64,000 nucleotides of DNA from Buchnera aphidicola (Meitanaphis flavogallis). Its GTDB lineage: Bacteria > Pseudomonadota > Gammaproteobacteria > Enterobacterales > Enterobacteriaceae. Positions 19,341 through 27,947 of the stretch are shown here, one piece after another; the first letter of the stretch is position 1; every line of letters begins with the position of its first letter. The notes beneath the pieces are model-generated. The model saw only the letters and a program-made list of their open reading frames with translations. It made no database searches and was not told the origin of the DNA. Position numbers and translations under genes: made by a program. The stretch is from positions 372,001-436,000 of the forward strand of contig CP140038.1 of the NCBI GenBank assembly GCA_039830035.1, read 5' to 3'.

Positions 19341-20281
19341 ATGAATCATTCTTTATATTTAAAAAATATTATATCTATTAATGATTTAACTAAGCGAGAA
19401 TTAGAATTAATTTTACATGTTACTAGTATTCTTAAAAAAAAAATCATTTAAACATATTAAAAAACAAAATTATTGCTATTTGTTTTTTCGAAGCTTCTAC
19501 TCGAACAAGATTATCTTTTGAAACTGCAATACTTAGATTAGGTGCATCAATAATTGGTTTTTCTGATGGAAATAATATTTCTTTCGGAAAAAAAGGAGAA
19601 AATTTATCAGATACTATTTCAGTTATTAGTACTTATGTTGATTTAATCATTATTCGACATCCCAAAGAAGGAGCAGCTCGTCTTGCATCTGAGTTTTCTA
19701 ATAATATTCCTATTATAAATGCTGGAGATGGTTCCAATCAACATCCCACTCAAACACTATTAGATTTATTTACTATTAAAGAAACTCAAAAAAAACTACA
19801 CAACTTAAATATAGGAATGGTTGGTGACTTAAAATATGGAAGAACAGTACACTCTTTAGCTCAAGCTTTGTCAAAATTTAAAAACAATCGTTTTTTCTTC
19901 ATATCACCTGATGAATTAACCATGCCTAATTATATTAATAATATGTTGTATGAAAAAAATATTATTTGGAATAAATACGATAACATAAAAAAAATTATTT
20001 CCAAAGTAGACATTTTATATATGACGCGTATTCAAAAAGAACGTTTCGAACCTACTGAATATATCAATATTAAAGAACGATGCATCTTAAAAGCTATAGA
20101 TTTAAAATACGCAAAAAAAAATCTTAAAATTTTACATCCATTACCTCGTATCAACGAAATATCCAAAGATGTAGATCAAACACCGTATGCTTGGTATTTT
20201 CAACAAGCAAGAAATGGAGTTTATGCACGACAAGCATTATTAGCATTAGTATTAAGAAAGGACATATATGAATCAAATTAA
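19341..20281 (+). CDS. pyrB: Aspartate carbamoyltransferase catalytic chain, frame-disrupted at an A10 run
   Basis: PyrB makes carbamoyl aspartate, the committed step of pyrimidine synthesis. Start ATG 19341 follows AAGGAAA and gives the PyrB N-terminus (LYLKNIISINDLTKREL), but the frame stops at TAA 19449. The rest continues in another frame with all landmarks: CFFEASTRTRLSFET, HPTQTLLDLFT, MVGDLKYGRTVHSL, MTRIQKERFEP and HPLPR. The switch falls in ten consecutive A (19434-19443); eleven would restore the frame. Apart from the missing base the protein is full length and conserved. Downstream pyrI is intact and overlaps the pyrB end by 14 bp. I infer a product made by slippage, but a recent pseudogene or sequencing error remains possible. 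Confidence 0.9.
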
Positions 20282-20717
20282 AAAATTACAAGTAGAAGCT
20301 ATTAATTGCGGTAGCGTGATTGATCACATTCCAGCTCAAATCGGATTTAAACTACTCACGTTATTTAGATTTACAGAAATAGAACAAAGAATTACTATAG
20401 GATTAAATTTACCTTCAAAAAAATTAATAAAAAAAGATTTAATAAAAATAGAAAACGTGTTTTTAACAGATCATCAAATCAATCAATTATCCATTTATGC
20501 TCCACATGCTACAGTAAACTATATTAAAAAATACCAACTAGTAGAAAAAATTTTTCCTATTGTACCTAAAAGTATAGATAAAATATTAATATGTCCAAAT
20601 AGTAATTGTGTAAGTAATGATATAGAAATTACTTCTAGTTTTACATTTAGAAAAAACAATGATATGTATTTAATATGCAAATACTGTGAAAAAGAGTTCC
20701 AAAAAATATTATTTTAA
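20268..20717 (+). CDS. pyrI: Aspartate carbamoyltransferase regulatory chain
   Basis: A 149-residue subunit (153 in E. coli) that binds the allosteric nucleotides and assembles with PyrB trimers into the ATCase holoenzyme. The zinc site of four cysteines is visible in the C-terminal domain: CPNSNC followed by CKYC. The N-terminal allosteric domain (VEAINCGSVIDHIPAQIG) is well conserved. Its ATG lies inside the last codons of pyrB, giving a 14-bp overlap and probable coupled translation. Its conservation argues that pyrB is still expressed, because PyrI has no known role without PyrB. Confidence 0.96.
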   Translation: MNQIKKLQVEAINCGSVIDHIPAQIGFKLLTLFRFTEIEQRITIGLNLPSKKLIKKDLIKIENVFLTDHQINQLSIYAPHATVNYIKKYQLVEKIFPIVPKSIDKILICPNSNCVSNDIEITSSFTFRKNNDMYLICKYCEKEFQKILF

Positions 20718-20809
20718 AAACTCCATGTAAATGATCATGTTATGTATAATTTTACATATAATTAACGATATCTATTGTCACACTAATGTTTATAGAGATA
20801 ATACAATTT

Positions 20810-21199
20810 ATGAAAATTATAATCGACACAAAAAAAATAATTAATCCTATTGGTCCTTACACAACAGCAATACAAATAGAAAACTTGATTTTTGTATCCG
20901 GACAAATTTCTAATGCCATCGATTTAAATAATAGCAACAATAATATTGTTATTCAAACTCAAGAAATATTAAATAATATTGAGTTAATTCTGAAAAAAGC
21001 TAAGACAAATATCGAAAACATTGTAAAAACTACTATATTCATAACTAACTTAAAGAAATTAGATATTGTCAATGAGATATATAAAAATTTTTTTTTAAAA
21101 TATTCTACTTGTTTTCCAGCAAGATCTTGTATCGAAGTATCTAAATTACCTTACAATGCTTTAATTGAAATTGAAGTTATTGCTTATAAAAAATCATAA
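20810..21199 (+). CDS. ridA: Enamine/imine deaminase RidA (YjgF family)
   Basis: A small YjgF/RidA protein that hydrolyses reactive 2-aminoacrylate and related enamines produced by PLP enzymes. From ATG 20810 it has 129 residues (128 in E. coli) and begins MKIIIDTKKIINPIGPY, aligning with the family start; an in-frame ATG at 20786 would add eight unmatched residues. The substrate-binding Arg lies in FPARSCIEVSKLP. It follows pyrI as in E. coli. A stable hairpin lies 20 bp beyond the stop. Confidence 0.94.
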   Translation: MKIIIDTKKIINPIGPYTTAIQIENLIFVSGQISNAIDLNNSNNNIVIQTQEILNNIELILKKAKTNIENIVKTTIFITNLKKLDIVNEIYKNFFLKYSTCFPARSCIEVSKLPYNALIEIEVIAYKKS

Positions 21200-21219
21200 T
21201 GCATTTAAATGTAATTTAC

Positions 21220-21246
21220 AAGGCAAAGAATTTATTCCTTTGCCTT
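21220..21246. terminator. 9-bp-stem hairpin between convergent ridA and deaD
   Basis: A perfect inverted repeat AAGGCAAAG / CTTTGCCTT (21220-21228 and 21238-21246) with a 9-nt loop lies just after ridA. It has unusually high G+C for a spacer here. No strong T tract follows on either strand, so it may be a bidirectional terminator of modest strength or an mRNA 3'-end stabiliser. Confidence 0.5.
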
Positions 21247-21461
21247 ATATTGGAATTATTAATATTTTTAAAAAATAGTTTTATCTGAAACTTAAAACTC
21301 ATAACAAAATTTTATTCAATTAATAACCAATATTTAAAATATGTTCTTAAAAATAACCTTTTACATTAATTTTATCATTATTCATTAAAAATTGTATGTA
21401 CATAACGTATATAGCTTTATATTCTCGAATTAACTATAGAAATAACATCGTCAACAATAAA

Positions 21462-23270
21462 TTAAATATGTTTACGACGATAAGAAGTTAAAGTGTTGTC
21501 TTCTTTACGAGTACTTTTAATATTTCGTTTTATTTCCATTGTTTTTCTAAGATTTAAACGTTCATGATTATAATTTTTTTTATGATTATTGAATCGATAA
21601 CTATTTTTAAAATTTGAATTATATAGTAATCTTATATTGATTGGTTTATTAAGTATTTTTGTGTTAATAAATAATTTTGATAAGTTTTTAGATAATCCTA
21701 TTGGTAACTCAATAGTAGAGTATGTTGAAAATAATCTAATATTTCCAATATTCTTACTACTAATATTTCCTTCATTAGCAATAGCTCCAACTATATGTCG
21801 AACTTCTACACCATCATTACGACCTATTTCAACACGATATAAATCCATATTTTTACTGTCTTTACTATCACGTCGAGAACGAACATTGTTTGTTTTATCA
21901 TGAAATCGATGAGAATCCCTCGCATTTGCATGTCGAGTGAAACGTACTAAATCTGGTTTTATGATCAAAGTACGTTCTCCTTGCGCCATTTTTAACAATG
22001 CTGCTGCTAATAATTCTATATCTAATTTTTCTGTAAGTTGTAATTTAGATAATAGATCACGATACTGATTTAAATCTTTACTTTCTAGTTGTAATTGAAC
22101 TTTTTTAGAAAATTTTTCTAATCGTCGTTTACTTAACAATTCAATTTTTGGTAATGTCACTTCTTTCATAGTAAGCTGCATTATACGTTCAATATTTCTC
22201 AATAAACGTCGCTCGCGATTTTCAACAAACAATAATGCTTTTCCTTTTCTTCCTGCACGACCTGTACGACCAATTCGATGGATATATGATTCTGCGTCCA
22301 TAGGAATATCGTAATTAATTACTAAACTAATACGGTCAACATCTAAGCCACGAGCAGCCACATCTGTAGCAATTAATATGTCTAACCTTCCATCTTTTAA
22401 TTTTTCTAATGTTTGTTCTCGCAGCGATTGATTCATATCACCATTTAATGCAGCACTACTATAACCATTACGTTCTAAAGCTTCAGATACTTCTAATGTC
22501 GCATTTTTAGTACGTACAAATATAATAGTAGCAGAAAAATCTTCTGCTTCTAAAAAGCGAACTAATGCATCAGTTTTTTTCCCATAAACTATCCAAAAAC
22601 TTTGACGTATATCAGGACGCGTGATAGTGTTAGACTGAATTTTTATTTCTTTTGGATTATGCATAAATCTTTTAGAAATTCTTCGAATAACATCTGGCAT
22701 TGTTGCGGAAAACAAAGCTGTTTGATGCTTATCTGGAACCTTAGTCATAATCGTTTCTACATCTTCTATAAATCCCATTCTTAACATTTCATCAGCTTCG
22801 TCCAATACTAAACCACTTACATTAGATAAATTTAATGTTCCTCTTTTTAAATGATCAAGTAAACGTCCTGGAGTACCTACAACAATTTGAGGACCTTGAC
22901 GCAAAATTTTTAACTGTACATCGTATCTTTGACCACCATATAATGCTAATACATGTATTCCGATTAAATGTTTTGAAAAATTCGAAAATGCTTCAGCAAC
23001 CTGCACTGCTAATTCACGAGTAGGTGTTAAAACTAAAATTTGTGGATGTTTTATATTTAATTTTACATTATTTAATAAAGGTAATGCAAATGCAGCGGTT
23101 TTTCCACTTCCCGTTTGTGCCATTCCTAAAACATCTTTACCTTGTAAAAGATGAGGAATACACGCAGATTGAATAGGCGAGGGATCTATATATCCCATAT
23201 CATTTAATGCATTTAAAATAGACGAATTCAAACCTAATTTGGAAAATGTTGTTTTATAAGTGTAAATCAT
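21462..23270 (-). CDS. deaD: DEAD-box RNA helicase DeaD (CsdA)
   Basis: A 602-residue ATP-dependent RNA helicase (629 in E. coli) that unwinds structured RNA, assists ribosome assembly and works with the degradosome in the cold. Motifs in order: Q-motif (GYIDPSPIQ), AQTGSGKT, PTRELA, TPGR, DEAD (VLDEADEML), SAT, and HRIGRTGRAGR. The RNA-binding domain near residue 485 (GAIANEGNISSKNIGNIRLF) is conserved. The C-terminal tail is shortened and Arg/Asn/Lys-rich instead of Arg/Gly-rich. It is the last gene of the nusA-to-deaD block; nlpI, which precedes it in E. coli, is missing. Confidence 0.96.
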   Translation of the reverse strand: MIYTYKTTFSKLGLNSSILNALNDMGYIDPSPIQSACIPHLLQGKDVLGMAQTGSGKTAAFALPLLNNVKLNIKHPQILVLTPTRELAVQVAEAFSNFSKHLIGIHVLALYGGQRYDVQLKILRQGPQIVVGTPGRLLDHLKRGTLNLSNVSGLVLDEADEMLRMGFIEDVETIMTKVPDKHQTALFSATMPDVIRRISKRFMHNPKEIKIQSNTITRPDIRQSFWIVYGKKTDALVRFLEAEDFSATIIFVRTKNATLEVSEALERNGYSSAALNGDMNQSLREQTLEKLKDGRLDILIATDVAARGLDVDRISLVINYDIPMDAESYIHRIGRTGRAGRKGKALLFVENRERRLLRNIERIMQLTMKEVTLPKIELLSKRRLEKFSKKVQLQLESKDLNQYRDLLSKLQLTEKLDIELLAAALLKMAQGERTLIIKPDLVRFTRHANARDSHRFHDKTNNVRSRRDSKDSKNMDLYRVEIGRNDGVEVRHIVGAIANEGNISSKNIGNIRLFSTYSTIELPIGLSKNLSKLFINTKILNKPINIRLLYNSNFKNSYRFNNHKKNYNHERLNLRKTMEIKRNIKSTRKEDNTLTSYRRKHI

Positions 23271-23837
23271 GTAAATATGTATGCCTCTTAAGTTACAGCA
23301 GCCAGTTTACATTACTTATAATAAAAAATCTCTTTTTATTTTTCATTGGACAATGTTAACCGGCTCAAAATAGATAATTTGAAAAAACACTCATACTCTA
23401 TAAGAGTTTAATAATAAAATTATTTTTTGTCGTATTATATAAAATCTTGTTAAAATGATATATTTTTATTAAATACGAACTTATTACATATAAAAATGAG
23501 ATATGAATTTTATTGAATGTTTAAATGTATTTTATACTACAATATATATTTAAAATTATAAAAAAATCAAAAATTTAAAATATAATAATAATTATGAAAT
23601 TAATATTTTTTAAAAAAACGATGAAAATACTTATTAAAAGAAATTCTAAATACCAAACATCGATATAAATTAAACATTAAAGTATTATTAATTTTTTGAA
23701 ATAAAACATTACTAGAACGTATAATTTTAGCAAGTTTTTAGTGTATATATCCAGTATTGATTTTAAAATATATTATATTATATATATTTTATAATATGGA
23801 TGATTATTATTCATATACTAAAAATTTAATATGAAGT
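23271..23837. other. 567-bp deaD leader / lost nlpI site
   Basis: Between pnp and deaD on the minus strand, where E. coli has nlpI. No NlpI-like sequence remains. The part nearest deaD (about 23280-23370) has clearly more G and C than the rest and contains a 17-residue minus-strand open frame (23293-23346, starting MKNKKRFFIISN) that ends 22 bp before the deaD start. It could be a leader that controls deaD, but no homology is recognised. The remainder is AT-rich with nothing identifiable. Confidence 0.5.
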
Positions 23838-25919
23838 TTATTTATTTTCTTTAATACTTAGTCGCAATCTACCTTGCCTGTCTATCTCTAATACTTTTAC
23901 AAATACTTGTTGATCTAAGCGTAAATAATCTGCTACTTTTCCTATTCGTTTACTTGAAATTTGCGAAATATGAACTAATCCTTCTTTACCTATTCCAATA
24001 GAAACAAATGCACCAAAATCAACAATGCGTGTAACCTTACCACTATAAATTTTACCGACTTTAATCTCAGCTGTAATTTCTTGAATTCTACGAATAGCAT
24101 TTTTAGCTTTTTCCTGTATCATAGCAGAAATTTTAATAATTCCATTATCTTCAATTTCAATAGTAGTACCTGTTTCTTCGGTTAGCATTCGAATGACTGA
24201 ACCACCTTTTCCTATTACATCTTTGATCTTATCAGGATTAATTTGCATAGTATGAATTCTAGGTGCAAATTCAGAAATATCTTGTCTCGGAAACTGTAAA
24301 GATTTCTTCATAACACTTAAAATATGAAGTCGAGCTATCTTAGCTTGATATAAAGCTAATTTTATAATTTTATTAGTTACATGTTCAATTTTCATGTCCA
24401 TTTGAAGAGAAGTAATGCCATTTTCGCTACCAGCTACTTTGAAATCCATATCCCCTAAGTGATCTTCATCTCCTAAAATATCAGATAGTATTACAAATTT
24501 ATCCCCTTCTTTAACTAATCCCATAGCTATTCCCGCTACAGCATCAGATATTGGAACTCCGGCATCCATAAGAGCTAAAGAAGCTCCGCATACTGAAGCC
24601 ATCGAAGAAGAACCATTAGATTCAGTAATTTCAGATACAATACGTATTGTATAAGGAAATGTTTCTAAATCTGGCATAACAGCTAATATACTACGTTTTG
24701 CTAATTTACCATGTCCTATCTCACGACGTTTAGGGGATCCTACAATACCTATTTCTCCTACAGAATAAGGAGGGAAATTATAATGAAATAAAAAATTTTC
24801 TGTTCTATCACCTAACAATTCATCCACGTTTTGTGCATCCCGAGATGTTCCCAAAGTTACTGATACTAAAGATTGTGTTTCACCCCTGGTAAACAACGCC
24901 GATCCATGAACCCTAGGTAGCACTCCTGTTCGGATATCTAAATTGCGTACCATATCTTTTTTCCGACCATCTATCCTTAATTCATCTCGTAAAATACGTG
25001 TTCGAATAATGTCTTTTTCGAAATCACAAAATATTGATTCTATTTCTGATTCATCCGAAATTAAGTGCTCGCTAATTAAATCAGATATTAAATTAGATTT
25101 AATGTCCTTTAATTGTTTTAACCGTTCTTGCTTATCAAAAATATCATATGCATTATTTATGTGTTCTTTAACTAAATTACCAACTCGAGATCTCAAAAAA
25201 TCGTTTATAGGACATAAAATATTTTCCCACTTCGGTATATTAACATCATGCATTAAACGAAAAACATTATGAATCACTACTTGTTGCTGCTGATGTCCAA
25301 AAGTAATTGCTTTCATTATTTCACTTTCAGATAAAATATTTGCTTCGGCTTCAACCATTAAAATTGAATCTTTTGTTCCAGATATTATTAAATCTAACGT
25401 ACTATATTTCATTTGATCAATATTGGGATTTAATATGTATTCATTATTTATATAACCAATCCTAGCAGCTCCGATAGGTCCAGAAAACGGCAATCCCGAT
25501 ATACTTAACGCCGCAGATGCTCCAATCATTGCAACTATATCGGGATTAACTTGAGGATTTAGTGAAATCACTGTTGCAATAATCTGTATTTCATTAAAAA
25601 ATTTTTTTGGAAATAGAGGACGAATTGGACGATCAATTAAACGCGCAATTAATATTTCATTTTCACTTGGCCTGCCTTCACGACGAAAAAATCCACCAGG
25701 TATACGACCTGCAGCATATGTTCTTTCTTGATAGTTAACTGTTAGAGGAAAAAATTTCTGCTCCAATAACGGTTTCTTCTGACCAACAACAGTTACTAGT
25801 ACTGTAGTATCATCCATACTAACCATAACAGCTGCAGTAGCTTGTCTTGCTATTAAACCTGTTTCTAATGTTACAGTATGTTGACCATATTGAAATTTAC
25901 GTACAATAGGATTTAGCAA
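23838..25919 (-). CDS. pnp: Polyribonucleotide nucleotidyltransferase (PNPase)
   Basis: A 693-residue phosphorolytic 3'-5' exoribonuclease of the RNA degradosome (711 in E. coli). Two RNase PH domains are followed by a KH domain (KIKDVIGKGGSVIRMLTEET) and an S1 domain (VTRIVDFGAFVSIGIGKEGL). It ends soon after the S1 domain, so the short C-terminal tail of the E. coli enzyme is missing. The start is TTG at 25919, eight bases after AGGA; E. coli pnp also starts with TTG, and the first residues (MLNPIVRKFQYGQHTVTLET) match. It follows rpsO as in E. coli. Confidence 0.97.
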   Translation of the reverse strand: MLNPIVRKFQYGQHTVTLETGLIARQATAAVMVSMDDTTVLVTVVGQKKPLLEQKFFPLTVNYQERTYAAGRIPGGFFRREGRPSENEILIARLIDRPIRPLFPKKFFNEIQIIATVISLNPQVNPDIVAMIGASAALSISGLPFSGPIGAARIGYINNEYILNPNIDQMKYSTLDLIISGTKDSILMVEAEANILSESEIMKAITFGHQQQQVVIHNVFRLMHDVNIPKWENILCPINDFLRSRVGNLVKEHINNAYDIFDKQERLKQLKDIKSNLISDLISEHLISDESEIESIFCDFEKDIIRTRILRDELRIDGRKKDMVRNLDIRTGVLPRVHGSALFTRGETQSLVSVTLGTSRDAQNVDELLGDRTENFLFHYNFPPYSVGEIGIVGSPKRREIGHGKLAKRSILAVMPDLETFPYTIRIVSEITESNGSSSMASVCGASLALMDAGVPISDAVAGIAMGLVKEGDKFVILSDILGDEDHLGDMDFKVAGSENGITSLQMDMKIEHVTNKIIKLALYQAKIARLHILSVMKKSLQFPRQDISEFAPRIHTMQINPDKIKDVIGKGGSVIRMLTEETGTTIEIEDNGIIKISAMIQEKAKNAIRRIQEITAEIKVGKIYSGKVTRIVDFGAFVSIGIGKEGLVHISQISSKRIGKVADYLRLDQQVFVKVLEIDRQGRLRLSIKENK

Positions 25920-26196
25920 AATAGCATCCTTAATATATTATAATTGACATGTTTATTAAATATGAATTAATATTTGTAGCCTTTTATTTTCTTGAAATAG
26001 AAATATAAAAATTTTAACAAATAAATGAAAAAAGTTATTAAAAATAATAAACATACTTTATGTATAAAGTATAATAATTAAGTGAATTAATACACATTTC
26101 AAAGCTTTTTAAAAATAACGAAACTCCCTTTTTAGGGTATAACATTTTTAGTAACTTTAATGTATAAATTATAAATAATATACTTCAATTTATTAG

Positions 26197-26466
26197 TTAA
26201 TAACGTAATTGTAATTGATTAACTATATTAGTATAACGCAATATGTTTTTATTTTTTAAATAATGTAACAATTTTTTACGATGTGATACCATATTCAGTA
26301 ATCCGCGTCTACTGCAATGATCTTTTTTATGAATGGAAAAATGTTTTTGTAAGCAATTGATTTTATTTGTTAACAAAGCAATTTGTACTTCAGATCGACC
26401 ACTATCTTTTTCATGAATACCAAATTGCGAAACAAATGTATTTTTTTTAATAACATTTAAAGACAT
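26197..26466 (-). CDS. rpsO: 30S ribosomal protein S15
   Basis: An 89-residue primary 16S rRNA-binding protein, the same length as in E. coli. It binds the central domain of 16S rRNA early in 30S assembly. KKDHCSRRGLLNMVSHRKKLL is the conserved rRNA-binding core. I use ATG 26466 because it yields the E. coli length and start (MSLN) and has a GGAG ribosome site 9 bases upstream; the upstream in-frame ATG 26481 overlaps that site. It lies between truB and pnp as in E. coli. Confidence 0.96.
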   Translation of the reverse strand: MSLNVIKKNTFVSQFGIHEKDSGRSEVQIALLTNKINCLQKHFSIHKKDHCSRRGLLNMVSHRKKLLHYLKNKNILRYTNIVNQLQLRY

Positions 26467-26592
26467 TTTGTTACACTCCATCTTTATGTTGTAAATATAA
26501 AATAAATAACTAATACAAATCTTAAAAATATTTATTTATGGTACTATCATATAGTTTTTATAGCAAATAACTTATTCATAGACAATATATGA

Positions 26593-27510
26593 TCAAATAA
26601 TACGATAAGGTGACAATTCATTAATATTATTAATTTTTCCTATTCCAATAAAATTTTTATTTTTTCCTTCTGTAATACGAAAAAATTTACTGTTCAGATA
26701 ACAAACAACTCTTATTTTATTACCTTGTTTTATTTTATTGGCTTTTTCAATAGATAAATTTATTTCTGGGAAATTTAACACAGGAGCATCTAAAGGAATT
26801 AAAAATTGAGGTAAATTTTTCGAAAAAAATTGTATGCTATTATTTTCATATAATGTTTTTAATTGATTTATAGTTATCATTTTAGAAATTGGATAATTGT
26901 CCACCTGAACTCTATGTAATTTTATTACATGCGCACCGCATCCTAAATTCTCGCCTATATCTTCTATTAAAGTTCTAATATAAGTTCCCTTGGAGCACGT
27001 AACGTCTAATTCTAGAAAACAATCACAATAGTTAATATATTGTAATTTGTAAATAGTGATTTTTCTACGTGCTCTGGGTATAGTAATACCCTTTCTAGCA
27101 TATTTATATAGCGGTTGACCATGATGTTTGATTGCAGAATACATAGAAGGAATTTGATAAATATCACCTTGAAAAGAATTTAAAACTGCAATTATTTTCG
27201 TTAATGTACAATTTACTTTTCTAATTTTGATAGTTTTACCTTCAGAATCAGATGTATTTGTAGTATATCCAAGACGAGCAATTACTCGATAACGTTTATT
27301 AGAATTAAGCAAAAATTGAGAAAATTTTGTTGCTTTCCCACAACAAATGGGCAACATTCCTGTTGCAATAGGATCTAATGATCCCGTATGCCCTGCTTTT
27401 TTTATATTTAATATTTTTTTTACTTTTTGCAAAATATTATTAGAAGAAAATCCCCTTGGCTTATCAATTAATAATATACCATTAATTATTTTAAATTCAC
27501 GAAAAAACAT
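26593..27510 (-). CDS. truB: tRNA pseudouridine(55) synthase TruB
   Basis: A 305-residue enzyme (314 in E. coli) that makes pseudouridine 55 in the T loop of tRNAs. The catalytic Asp46 is in GHTGSLDPIATGMLP. KRYRVIARLGYTTNTSD and CSKGTYIRTLIEDIGE are conserved, and a C-terminal PUA-like domain ends the protein. It lies 22 bp downstream of rbfA in the nusA operon. Confidence 0.96.
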   Translation of the reverse strand: MFFREFKIINGILLIDKPRGFSSNNILQKVKKILNIKKAGHTGSLDPIATGMLPICCGKATKFSQFLLNSNKRYRVIARLGYTTNTSDSEGKTIKIRKVNCTLTKIIAVLNSFQGDIYQIPSMYSAIKHHGQPLYKYARKGITIPRARRKITIYKLQYINYCDCFLELDVTCSKGTYIRTLIEDIGENLGCGAHVIKLHRVQVDNYPISKMITINQLKTLYENNSIQFFSKNLPQFLIPLDAPVLNFPEINLSIEKANKIKQGNKIRVVCYLNSKFFRITEGKNKNFIGIGKINNINELSPYRII

Positions 27511-27532
27511 TTAACTATCCTTGTTTATTAAA

Positions 27533-27889
27533 TTATTTTTTAAAAGATTTGCTCATTAACTTACTTAATTTAATACCTTGAATTAATGAATTATCATAAA
27601 TAAAATGCAACTTAGGAATGATTCGTAAACGAACTTTTTTTGCTAATAAATACCTTATATAAGATGAAGATTTTTGCAATGTTAACACTACATTTTGTGG
27701 AGATAAAATGCTATTATTATCAAACACACTAACATATATTTTAGAATAATTAAAATCGCAAGAAGTTTGAACTTCTAATACTGTTATTATAGCTTTTAAA
27801 CTAGGATTAGATAGTGAATGACAAATAATCCATGATATTTCTTTTTGTAATTCTCTTGATACACGAAAAAAACGGTTAGATTGTAACAT
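27533..27889 (-). CDS. rbfA: Ribosome-binding factor A
   Basis: A 118-residue KH-fold protein (133 in E. coli) that binds immature 30S subunits and helps mature the 5' end of 16S rRNA. Conserved blocks are RELQKEISWII, FNYSKIYVSVF and RLRIIPKLHFIYDNSL. The acidic C-terminal tail of E. coli RbfA is lost, which is common in reduced genomes. It lies between infB and truB, as in E. coli. Confidence 0.95.
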   Translation of the reverse strand: MLQSNRFFRVSRELQKEISWIICHSLSNPSLKAIITVLEVQTSCDFNYSKIYVSVFDNNSILSPQNVVLTLQKSSSYIRYLLAKKVRLRIIPKLHFIYDNSLIQGIKLSKLMSKSFKK

Positions 27890-27947
27890 ATATTAAATTC
27901 TCCAATCATTTGTATAAATAGAATAAAATAATAAATTATACTTTAAC

